A stretch of 64,000 nucleotides of DNA from Neurospora intermedia (taxonomy: Eukaryota > Ascomycota > Sordariomycetes > Sordariales > Sordariaceae). The stretch is from assembly GCA_037102815.1 (NCBI GenBank), contig BTPP01000005.1, positions 1,302,001-1,366,000 on the forward strand, in the 5' to 3' direction. The translations under genes and the position numbers were made by a program. Shown piece after piece: positions 15,616 to 25,717 of this stretch (position 1 is its first letter; each line of letters starts with the position of its first letter). The notes under the pieces were generated by a model, which did not search any database, was not told where the DNA came from, and saw only the letters and a program-made list of their open reading frames with translations.

Positions 15616-16335
15616 GTTGTCGGTTTCGGTTCGAATGGTAGGTTCTTAAAGTGCGTGGCGCCTTGTGTGTATTCACAGGCTTGTTGTTCTTGTTGTTGTT
15701 GTCGATTGGACGGCTCGAAAGTTGGATTCGCGATTCGGCTTGGTGCTAATGGAATTTTGTATTCGTCGGTTTTCTTGGGTTGGTCGGGTGGACGCGACAA
15801 GGTCGAGGTTATGGTTATGAAAAGCTGTAAATTGGGAAGAGAAATGGGATTGGCGTTGATTGCTATGATGGAAGAAGCTCCAACTGGGACTGTGCCTCCA
15901 ATGATGGACCTTTGCGGCGTTGGAGTAGCGCGACGATGGAAGTTCCTCTGTTACGAGGGATGTGTGGAGCCCTGACGCGATATCTGATTGGACATAACAC
16001 TAATCCTGCCCGGCTTGTCTGTACACAGGGTTAGGGTTGGGGGTAAGAGGATGCTCGGATGTTGTTGACGAAGACGATGATGAGCATCACCTAGACCTTT
16101 ATGGCGATCCTTTTACTTCCCATTATTCAGATACATAGCTTAGTATATTCTTTTACTCCTTTACTCAAGTTTGCCTGTTGATCTTTTCCCCTCATGTTTT
16201 TCCGATGCCCACCTGCACCTTCAGGTCAAGACCGTCGAAGGCGCCGATGTTATGAAACGAACTGGAAGGTGACTGTTTAGGACCTGACAGGAAATCATTT
16301 CGAATTGATATAGTCCCATACTGGGTGAGGATCTT
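15616..16335. promoter_or_regulatory. Intergenic region: SmF promoter and Rtp1-like 3' end
   Basis: This 720-bp gap lies between two genes on the - strand. It must hold the SmF promoter and the end of the Rtp1-like transcript. An open frame on the + strand (15577-15975) has no protein-like features. No specific regulatory site is recognisable. Confidence 0.5.
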
Positions 16336-19300
16336 TTACTCAATCTCCTCAATCCTAGGTCTACCGCCAAACATCTCAACACCGCCACTACTTCCAGCAC
16401 TCCCACCACCACCACCACGGGAAACCGACCTCTCTGGATCAACAACCAAGCCAGCCAGCTTCGTTAACCCACCACCACCGAACCCTCCTCCTCTCGCCTG
16501 GCTCAACGACACTTCATCCACCAAACTATTCGTCTTCCAATTCTCCAAGCTCTCCAGCACATCCCGACAATACTCCCTGACCAAACCATCCTCATCCGTC
16601 TGCTCCACATACCCCAATATCGTCCTCAGCTGCTCCTGCGTCTCACTCCCAAACGCGATCCCCAACACCCTCCCCTCTTGCTTCGCCTCGTCCATGGCCT
16701 TGATGAAGCTCATAATCAGCCTCACCGCCGCCCTCCTGAGTATCCCCTTCTCCAGCTGCCGCTCTACCTGCACAACATTAATGCACAGATCCACGCTGGC
16801 CATCGTCAACACCGGCCCGACACCAACAATATTCGTCTCGATGCAATTCGCCAGAATCGACAATGCAGAGGCACGAATCCTTACATCCTCCTCGCCCGTC
16901 TTAGAAGTACCAGACGACCACCCTTCCACAATCGCCTCCAAGATATCCAGCCTAGCTTGCTCCTCAGCAGAAATCGGATCCGCCATATCCGGCACGCTGC
17001 CATCCCATGCGTCCTCGGCTTCTTTATGCTTTTGCTCGCGCGCCTTGGCCTCGCGCGCCTGGCGCGCCATGGTCTTGGGCCGATGCCCCCGGCGCGACGC
17101 CAGGCTGATCAGGGCTTCGCAAGTCATCTTGGCCAAGTCGCCGGTGAAGGTCTGGCCCAGTCGGTCGACGACTTGGAGTAGGGCCTCGCCGAAGCGGAGG
17201 CGGGCGTCGACGGTCGCCAGGGCGGATTCGCGCGGGTCGAGGTAGCGGTCGATCAGGTCGGTGAGGACGGCGCGCGGGTGGGCGTTGGCTAGTTGGGTGT
17301 AGAGCTTGATGCAGCGGAGGTGGATGTAATCTTCTTCCGAAGAGTTGGGCTCGCAGAGAAGGGTAGCGAGCAGGACGAGGATGCCGGGGATGTCGAGAAT
17401 GGGGGACTGGGAGGTGATGAGGTTCGAGATGAGGTTGAGGCCTTCGGAGCGGACGGGCGGAGGGGAATCGGGTTGGGTGATGTAGGAGATGGCAAGGGAG
17501 TAGGTCTTGCGGTCTTCAATTTGGCGGTCCGTGGGACCACCGGTTGTTGTGGTGGAAGATGATGAGTCGGCGGCTTCGAGGGCGTCAATCTCGTCCCGGT
17601 AGCGCAGGAGGAGGGTGAGGTTGGAAGCTGTTTTGGCGTTGTCGTTGTCGCCTGTTTTGGAGAGGGCTTCAAGGGAGGATTCGATGACGCGAAGGACATC
17701 AGGGTCGACACGCTTCTTTTGGAAGCCGGGGACGGTGATGACCATGTTGAGGAGACTGAGGGCTACTCTGATCACTTCGTCCTCTCCGGTCTCTTCCGCG
17801 GTATCTTTGTTCTCTTCTGAGAGCACCTGGCTGACTAGCTCGAGGATGTGTTTGGGTTGTCCGGCGAGTTTCTCGGGGAACTTTTCCATCATGGCCAGGA
17901 GAAGCTTGACCTCGGTGAACTCTGCTATCGGATCTCTCTCCTCCTCTTCCTCTTTGATAATCTGAATCCCGCCCTTTTTCTGGCCTCGGGCTGACTTGAG
18001 CCACCGGCCGAAGAGATCGAGGAATGCTGAGGAGACATCGGCCTCGGAAAAAGTTGAATCAATCAACTCCAGCAATTTGGGTATCTTTTGATCGATTTCT
18101 GGAAGTGAAAGGCCGATGTATTGCTCCCCTGGCTTTTGCAGTGGACGGTTGGTATCGACAATTTGAATCTCTCCTTGTTCGGTTTGCTTGTACACCCACT
18201 CGGGTTTCTTCTTGTCAAAGCCACCCACGTAACCCAGATTGTGGACGAGCGCCAAAAGGACAGGAGCAGAAGGTGAAAGCTTGAGGAAGATCTTGAGTAA
18301 TTCTGAAGCGGGTTCCGTAATCTTTTCGCTCAACGGCTTCTCCGAGTTTGGCCAAGTGGTAAGTGCCCAGAGTGGCAGCAGTAAAGGAGAGAGAAGTCGC
18401 TTGCACAAGCCGGGATTCGGGTGTGAAACGACCAGTGCGTGTAGTCGTTGCAGTGCAGTTACTAGGTCCTTCTGCTTAACCAGGACCTTGTCCTTGCTTA
18501 GGTCAATCACCTCGTCATCATCACCTGTCTCTGTCTTGGGTAATCCTCCCGGGGGTGGCTTGATGTGATGTAACAGGGGCTCCGCAAGGTATTTCCAGCC
18601 GGCGGTGCCTTGATCAGGGTTAGCATTCTGCCGTAGGAATATTTTGTTTTGCAACAAGGGGGTATACCTGGAGCACCAGAGACCTTGCGGCCCAGGATGC
18701 CGAATCCAATAACATAGGCAACAACCTTTTTGAGCTCAGGTCCCTCTCCTCCATCAAGCAGCGCAAACAACTGCGGTGCAATACCCGAGTACCACTCTTC
18801 CGGAGTTACGGTAGAAGGTGGTGACGATAACAAGTTACTGGCCAGGACGAGGGCCTCATGGGTGATGTTGGCGCCCCTCTTCTGCGGTACAGCAGCCTCG
18901 GACAGCTTGACGGTGCTGGCAGGATGAACAGCAAAGGCAAATTCCAGGCTCGCCCTGACGCCATCCTCACGGAGAGGTATCAGCGTCAGATATTCCCTGA
19001 GCTTAAGGCGCAACCAGTCGGGGGTGTTGCCGGGCCTGATGAGGATGTTCAAAGAGGCCAGCAATGACAGTGTCTTGGTCCTGTAGTCACAGGTCAGACT
19101 GAGCCGGACACCTTGGGGCTAAAAGGTGAGGAGGCTTGCCTTTCAATAAGAGCCTCGAAATCACGAACAGCTTGCGCCCGCGCTTGCGAGTCACCCCTTA
19201 AGTCCGGGTTGAATGCTTTCCCACCGAGATCCATGATCTCCTCCATCAGCCTCTGGCGTGCAGTCTTTTCTGTCTTCTTCTTGTCGCCACCCCCCATGGC

Positions 19301-19354
19301 CTGCTTGAGCGCCTCGAGCTCCTCGGGGCTGGGGTCTAGGTTAGGGTCCGCCAT
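16336..19354 (-). CDS. Rtp1/TANGO6-like helical-repeat protein (RNA polymerase II assembly/nuclear import factor family)
   Basis: Yeast Rtp1 helps assemble and import RNA polymerase II; TANGO6 is the animal relative. I infer this family from length (about 1,000 residues), the all-helical HEAT-like composition and the C-terminal block around YIHLRCIKLYTQLANAHP, then LTDLIDRYLDPRES and the segment near LRRAAVRLIMSFIKAM. The start codon is at 19354 (MADPNLDPSPEELEALKQ). The last exon runs 18608-16336. An intron at 18609-18667 (donor GTATAC, GCTAACC branch, acceptor AAG) joins GAPG to TAGWKYL. Between the first coding part (frame read to about 19,113) and the second (from about 19,118 down to 18668) the reading frame shifts: either a poorly defined intron (one option is 19119-19168) or one missing C in the C run at 19115-19118. 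The tail is Gly/Ser-rich. The family call is moderate; the exact first junction is unresolved. Confidence 0.65.
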
Positions 19355-22300
19355 CGTGACGAGTCTCGGTGGGTATCACCGGAAAAAAAGGAAGTGTGAA
19401 AGACCGTCCTTCTTCAGGCTGTGAGAGGTGAGGATGCCAACAACGGGAGTCGAGGACGTTGCTTGATTAATCAGCACTTGAATCGGAAGTGCGCCTCTTT
19501 GAATTCGTGATATTGATAAGTCAACAGACTACCTATCTAGGGATATAATTGTAGCATCGAACGGGCCATCCCAAGATGAACCTGATGGATGTGAGTGATC
19601 TGCCTGGAGACCTGAGCGAGTTCAAGGCTTCGTTGCCGTGGCGAGGCGTGGAAGGTGAAAGAAGATTGGCCAATTAATTGTTAAGCGTACAGTGAAGTGC
19701 ACCCGTGACTTCGCGCCTGCGTTAGGGACTTGGACCCACCAGAGTGCAGATGCTCACAGTGGGTCATCCTTACCTCAGAGACGCACGGTGCACAATGGGG
19801 CATGTGCACCTACAGCGCGTTGCCAGTGCTGGTGTCTCACACTGCCACAACGCGTCTTCCCAACCAACGTTCCCCTCCTTTCAATTCTCGGGCTTCCTTC
19901 TTCTCTTCTTTCAACCAACAAACTGAAGTCAACACCTTCGACCTCCAACGCCCAACCATATTGATCCTCGCAATGCCCGAATGGGCCCAACCACAAGTCG
20001 GTCTCTGTTTCGATCCTTGGAAACTCACCCGAAATACAGTCAGAAGTCAAGCCTGTCGAGTTACACAGTCAAGACGCGCTGGCCCGAACGACGACGACAG
20101 CCATTCCCATCGAGTCTTTCAGCCCTCTCGCTCAGAGCACGGCGCCTCCCCCACAGTTCTCCGATTCCAGTTTTCCCGTAAAGGAATGTCCTTGGTGGCC
20201 GCTCAGGTGTTCGGTTCTTCCGCAGTACGTCGCAGCTTCGAGTCCTGTATCAGGAGCCTTCTCAAGCTTTGCCGCGCATGGGATTCCTGCGGATTTCGGG
20301 TTTTGCCCACCTTTTCCGGCGCCGAGAGTGAACTGGTCTCGGAACTTAACCCTAAGTATACACTGGTCACATCCCAAGTCTTGCGCGCTTCGGCAGTCAA
20401 ATCTACCCTTCGCCTTCTACGTCTGCGTCATCGTGTGTTTGCCTTTGGGGTCTATGGCGCCGCTGAAAAGTTGCGTCCTCTGGGCTCTTGGTATTCTACT
20501 GGGTGACAAGGGCTGACCGGCAAGGGGAGAAGTTTCCAGTCATCTTGTGCCACTTCGATGCGCAGATGGGCGAGGTGTCCGGTCCCATGAGTCAAAAGCT
20601 GGTAAGAACCTCTGGCCTGAGGTCGCTCGTCAGGACTGGACCACTGGACGCAGCACTCTGGTCACCATAGCGGGTTGTTCTGCACATGTCCTGTGGCTAG
20701 GTATACCGCGTTGGGGTAAGACACATTTGGGTGCCCTGCCATGTTTGTCATCCAGAAGTTCTTTCTGGCTCTGACTCGTGGGGCTTTGCGTTCGCAACGC
20801 ATGCTCTGTGGAGTGACGAGGGGAGAGCGAAGACATGGCTACATACGATCACATCCCTCATTTCATCTTTCGCGTCTTCAGCTTGCCTCGCCTGAATCAC
20901 TGCACTCGTGTGGTGAGCGGGGGCTGCATGACTACAAACGGAAATGTTGGGAAGGATTCTTCCATGCCTGTCTGTCGCGCTCTCTGCACCCTCCGATCTC
21001 TCTCTTGTATCGCATGTGCAGGAGCGGATACCCACTTGTACGTCTTCCTCCCGGATAACCTCCACCGACTCTGTGGAACCGCGTTCGGCAACATACCGTC
21101 AACGTGTCATTGGCTTGTGTGTCAACGAGATCCCCGGCCAGGCGCATTAACCGATTTGCACGTATGGCTTCGTCCTACGTCGCGGTTTGGACGCCAGAAC
21201 CATGTTTGTTCAAATCTTCGGTTCGCAAGGAGAGAAGCTCTTTGGCAGACACCTTCCTTTCGACTGGGGTGCGCTGAAAAGTTCACTTTCGGGAGAAAGA
21301 TGATAGCACGGTTTTTGAGGACGCATTTTGTCCGTGCGGTAATGCCCTCCTTTACACTTTCCCGTTGATGCGGGAGTGTGGAGAGGAAACAAAAGCTAGT
21401 CTCAGTTGGCAGTGTTCTACACACGGAAAGACTCATGGGATGGCTATCTCGACGATTTGGCTATCGATTTGGCTGCCGACACTTGACGACTACTATGTTA
21501 ATGACGGTGCGGTTTCTTATGGAGGGCTAAACAAGTCCGCCATGACTTGCTGGTTTGGACTGTGAGAGTGGTGGCTGGGTGTCTCAAGTATCCTCTGGGG
21601 GTGTCCGTGTCCGTTCTGGGGGTTAGGAGGGTGTTTTTGGGCCAAACTCGTTGAAAACCAATGCTTTTGCAGCCCCTGGATTTCGGGGGATGGTAGTTGT
21701 GGATCTCTGGGGAAGAGAACCAAAGGTCGGGACCCATCTCGAGTTGGAGTCAAAGTTTCGTACTTGTCTGGCCTTTGGACCCCCTCTTTCTTGGTCTTCA
21801 CTCCTGGCCTAGTCTGTGTCCATGCGGAGGCTGGCTTTGCTGTTTGAGGTTTTGGTCCTTTAGGACAGGGGACTGCCTTCCTGGAAAGTGGTCTCCGGTT
21901 GTTCCTCGTTCCTGGAAGATGGCGGGAGGAACAACCCCTCACATTTTTTTGAGGATAAGTCTCCCTCCACTTCTATGCTCCGGTTTTCGGTGCCATTCAC
22001 GTGGTCCGATGCTGACGTTCAAGTATAGGTTTCCTAAACTTCAAACCGTAGGGGTGTGACTGGTGCCGACGCCGCATTGTCAAAGTGCCAAGTTCTTTTC
22101 TTTCCATCCGCATCGTGATTTTCAGCAAACGTCTGTGCGACACCGGGTGATATTGAGATGCGATGTGTGGGCTGTCCGCCGGTGTGTCCAAGTATTGTCC
22201 GGGATGTTGGGCATAACAGGCCGTAAGTGTCGATCACTAAGGTGAGGTACCTATCCCACTACATACCGGTGTGGCATAGCGTGATAGCCTTGCTTGCTTG

Positions 22301-23475
22301 CCTATGCACCACAGTAGCATCCTTGGTCGGTTGCCTCGTGCATTATCACATCATGTCCAGATACCGTCTTGTCTATTGTCCCCGACGTCTCCGTGGTTGT
22401 TCCATGTCAAGGACGGTCGAGGGAGATGATAATGGTTCGATGTTTCAACCCAACGGCCCCATTGGGAAGGGAGGGAAAAGGCCATGCTGTTACATCCTTG
22501 TAAGGTTGTTTGGTGGGGTTACCGGGGTGTGACTGGACTCATCGAGGTTACCGTGGTCCCATTCCGTCTTCTTCTGCGGTTTGATATGCAGCTTTGATGA
22601 CGCGGTTTGGGAGATGAAGCCAGAACTGAACATGGAAGCTTTCGTGCCTCGTGTTCAGACTGCACTAACCCAGCAAACTCCGCCAACGTCGGGCCAGCGA
22701 AGCTTCGAAACAGCGACTGCCTAGTTTCGCTGAACGTCCTGAGACTAATTCTCAGCTGATTCCATTCCGGGCGGACACCAATGACAGTCTTTTCTCGCTT
22801 TCTTCCGAGCTTCCAAGCCACTAGTGTCAACCTCCAAGAACATGCTAAACATTGTCCGGAAAATGCCGAAATCGTTCCCCTTTCCCATTTTGTTTAGCTT
22901 CCTCCGTCAACATGTGTTTTAGTGTAGGTACTTCGCACTGCTACTATTTTAGGCAAACAACGCTAAGCTTTAGTGCTCAAACAGTGTTACATCCTTCTAA
23001 AGATTTTCCATGTCTCGGCGGAGCATCCGATCCATCACGACCCGACCTAGGTATGTAGGTCGCATACGACAAAGGCCGGATGCCCAAACGGTCTGATCTT
23101 CTCTAGTTTCGTTTCAAAAGGGTCACTCAAGTAGTGACGGGTTCATGCAAAAGATAAATGGCCGTAATTCTGTTTCGGGTCACAAGAGCTTGGGAGTTGT
23201 GGCCAAAGCGGGGAATAAGATGAAGCGGCTCTGCGTTCCATTCTAGTTCTTCACGATCCATGTTTGTTTGCTGAGCATCAACGTTCGTTCTTCGTGATGC
23301 GTCTTTGAGGGTTTTTAGGCGATGGTAGGTAATTGCGGATGTTATTAGTTGGGCGTCAGACATTAACATGAGGCATGGTAGGTATCTTTCGTGTCTGTGT
23401 AGGAGATCAAGGTTGGTATATCTAGTTTGTCAGGAATGCTTCTCACTAAAAAAATGAACAACCACCAGAAAAAAG

Positions 23476-23503
23476 AAAAAAAAAAAAAAAAAAAAAAAAA
23501 AAA
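23476..23503. repeat. Poly(A) homopolymer, 28 bases
   Basis: An uninterrupted run of A on the + strand is followed by CCCCC. It is preceded by a purine-rich AAAAAAG segment. It is a simple repeat without other features. Confidence 0.85.
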
Positions 23504-24305
23504 CCCCCGAGGGTAACTAGTACTGTGAACTAGAGCAACATCATCGGCACAATCGGCCGGCACAACGGCACAAGAAAGAACGGGACGGTGTCGAACGTGG
23601 AGCGGCTTGTTGGTTTCATTTAGATAGTTTTTTCTCTGCCCATTCCACTCAACTTCTTCTGGGTCCATTCTTTCCAGAAAAGAAAATTTGACAAATACCT
23701 AGTCAAAGCAAAACAATGAGCAGTTGGAAGAAAGGGAGGAGGTGCTCAAGGGGGCAGTAAAACACATCAGTCAGCACTCAATTACTTACGGTCTGCCGTA
23801 TGTAGCTTGAGGTGCCCGGTTCCTTTACCAAGAACACTTGTTTGGTATTCGGTACGCACTGTGTTTGCAGCTTAATGCTTACTATGTACTAGTTATTGAT
23901 CTTGACCGTTGGTGGATCATCCAACGTCCCTGACAATTTTCTTTCCGCCTTTTTTTTTTCCATTTCCCTCAGTTGTTCTTTGTTCTTTCTTTCTTTCTCC
24001 CTTTGTAGATTGTTCTTAACCCGTGTGCTTACCTTACGTAGAGGGTTCGTTACACCTTTCAGATGATTATGAGCATGGGTATGATCAAAGAAAGACATGT
24101 GAACGAAATCAATGCAAGAAACAAACTGAGAACAAGCAAGCAAAATCGCTTATGTACGTACTGTACAGGAAGGAAGGAAGGAATGCACATCGTATGTACA
24201 GTATCGCGCATCTATCGCATCTGTCTGTCAATGCGGGTAACAACGGCGTTACATCAGCAAAGAAAATTCCCCCATCGTCGTAGTAGTAGTAGAGAATGGA
24301 GTGTA

Positions 24306-24508
24306 CAGTAATGTGCCCTGTTAATGCAAGGCCCCTCTTATGCAAATATATACAAACTGGCCCATTAGATACAAACGATTTCTGTGCCCGGATTCCCAGT
24401 TTTGTATGTGAGTGATGTACCCCTTAATGCAAAAGCCCCCTTAATGCAAAAACTTTGAGCCGTCCCCCATAGTGCCGGAATTAGTTGCATTAACAGGGCA
24501 CCTTACTG
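24306..24508. mobile_element. MITE-like element with 27-bp terminal inverted repeats and TA target duplication
   Basis: The left end reads CAGTAATGTGCCCTGTTAAT and continues with GCAA. The right end, read in reverse complement, is the same except for one base. The inverted match also extends through the flanking GTA/TAC, and a TA dinucleotide sits on each side (24304-24305 and 24509-24510), as for Tc1/mariner and pogo-like insertions. The 203-bp interior has no coding capacity but carries several extra copies of TTAATGCAA in direct orientation near both ends. The sequence is not RIP-degraded, consistent with being shorter than the few hundred bases RIP needs. The parent family is not identifiable from this copy. 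Confidence 0.8.
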
Positions 24509-24630
24509 TACTTGTTTCGGTAATCGCCATCGGATAATAACAAGCAAGGGGGGGGGGAGGGGGAGTCCACCGGTACGTAGTATACACGCAACAGCAGTTT
24601 TGTTCCGCTGAATGTTACAAACATGTGGAT

Positions 24631-24660
24631 GTGGATGTGGATGTGGGTGGGTGGGATTCT
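24631..24660. repeat. GTGGAT-type short tandem repeat
   Basis: Three to four adjacent copies of the hexamer GTGGAT, then GTGGGTGGGT. It is a simple sequence tract in non-coding DNA. Confidence 0.6.
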
Positions 24661-24922
24661 AGACGCCGGTCCTGTTACCCGATGAAGCCGTTCCTTGTCG
24701 AGTTTTCTTATGCGTTGTCATTCTTAAGGTGTGCCATAACACTTAGGTAGCAAGTACCATAGTTATAAATGGTCAGTTATACCTAAGTTGAAGGCATGAC
24801 TTGGGGTAGGTACACTGCGTGCCGTGGTCATCGATGTTGCATGCATTCGTGGCATGGTTCGGTGAGAGAAAAGATTTTATGCACAAGATAGTATGTAGTA
24901 ATTGATACACGTTAAGTCCGTG

Positions 24923-24944
24923 TGCTGCTGCTGCTGCTGCTGCT
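24923..24944. repeat. CTG trinucleotide microsatellite
   Basis: Seven CTG triplets in non-coding sequence. Confidence 0.8.
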
Positions 24945-25226
24945 CAAAAGAGTAATGAAATCGCAAGAAGTAACCCAATGAATGCCCTTTTGAAAATCTG
25001 TACGTATGGGGGGGTATCAAAACAGCAATCTCATGGAGCCTAAAAACACGCCGGTATCCGAGTCCTTTCCTTTCCCCCGTCTCAATCAATTTATTCGAGC
25101 CAATATTTTCCCGTGTCGAATCTCTGGGTCACAAAAAGGCAACCGGTATGTAAAACGTGATAACCTATGGATATTTCTGTCCATCATTATGTTTCTGCGT
25201 ATCTGGTGTATGCCTCCTCTTTCTGT

Positions 25227-25717
25227 CTAACCCATTCGGTGAAGGCCTGTCGTGCTCATGACAGGCCGAGGTGTGTCGCTTGTTGTCATTGTTGTGGGGA
25301 AGACCTCGGGAGGAGACCCTCTAAATGCCGGAGTGAAATCACTAAGGTTGGTGGTCGAGCTGTTGCGAGCGCCCAAAGATGGATTGCCGGCATTGAATGT
25401 TGAGGTCAATCCTGTAAAGACGGGAGGGGCAACCCAGGTTGATTCGTAGGACAACATGCCATCTAGCGCCCGGGGTACGCGAATCTCGAAGCGTGTTGCC
25501 GATGGCACGACTTCCGATTCTTCTCCCCGTCCCATTGCCTGTCAAGAGGTTAGCATATGTGCCACCGGCCTTATAAGGGGGGAAAAATGCGTGATCTTAC
25601 CAAGCAAGTGGCACAAGCAGCGTAGTTGACCCAGACCCAATTCATGCAGTTGTAAGTGTAAAAGTGCTTGCACCGGTACTTGTAGTAACCGCCACCTTGA
25701 CCGCCGCCGTTGCTCAT
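25227..25717 (-). CDS. Small aromatic/Cys-rich conserved-looking fungal protein, unknown function (2 exons)
   Basis: Exon 1 is 25717-25601 and exon 2 is 25538-25227; the intron starts GTAAGA, ends GACAG and contains CTAAC. The product is 142 residues. The first exon encodes a Gly-rich start (MSNGGGQGGG) followed by a strikingly aromatic segment, YYKYRCKHFYTYNC, then WVWVNYAACATC. It has four cysteines including a CATC pair, which could bind a metal. The second exon is Ser/Thr/Pro-rich and looks disordered, with no signal peptide or membrane helix. The aromatic/Cys segment has the look of a small protein family of filamentous fungi, but I cannot name a function. The clean splice sites and compositional contrast support a real gene. 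It is isolated: the nearest gene is about 3 kb away. Confidence 0.72.

Larger units (their letters stand above)
19355..25226. other. Long gene-poor stretch (about 5.9 kb); no supported gene
   Basis: Base composition is ordinary and not RIP-degraded. Open frames exist on both strands (for example 258 codons at 19730-20506 and 177 codons at 20835-21368), but none shows a domain, matching splice signals or protein-like composition. The first few hundred bases must include the promoter of the Rtp1-like gene. The stretch also contains a 28-base A run (23476-23503), a MITE-like element (24306-24508), a GTGGAT repeat near 24,630 and a CTG repeat near 24,923. Long non-coding RNA or fast-evolving orphan genes are possible. 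Confidence 0.55.

Noticed and set aside
15577-15975. 132-codon open frame on the + strand over the SmF promoter
   Set aside because: Begins inside SmF exon 1 on the opposite strand and has no domain; SmF is clearly supported on the - strand.
19730-20506. 258-codon open frame on the + strand
   Set aside because: No domain, no protein-like composition and no supporting splice context; several frames in the same stretch are about equally open.
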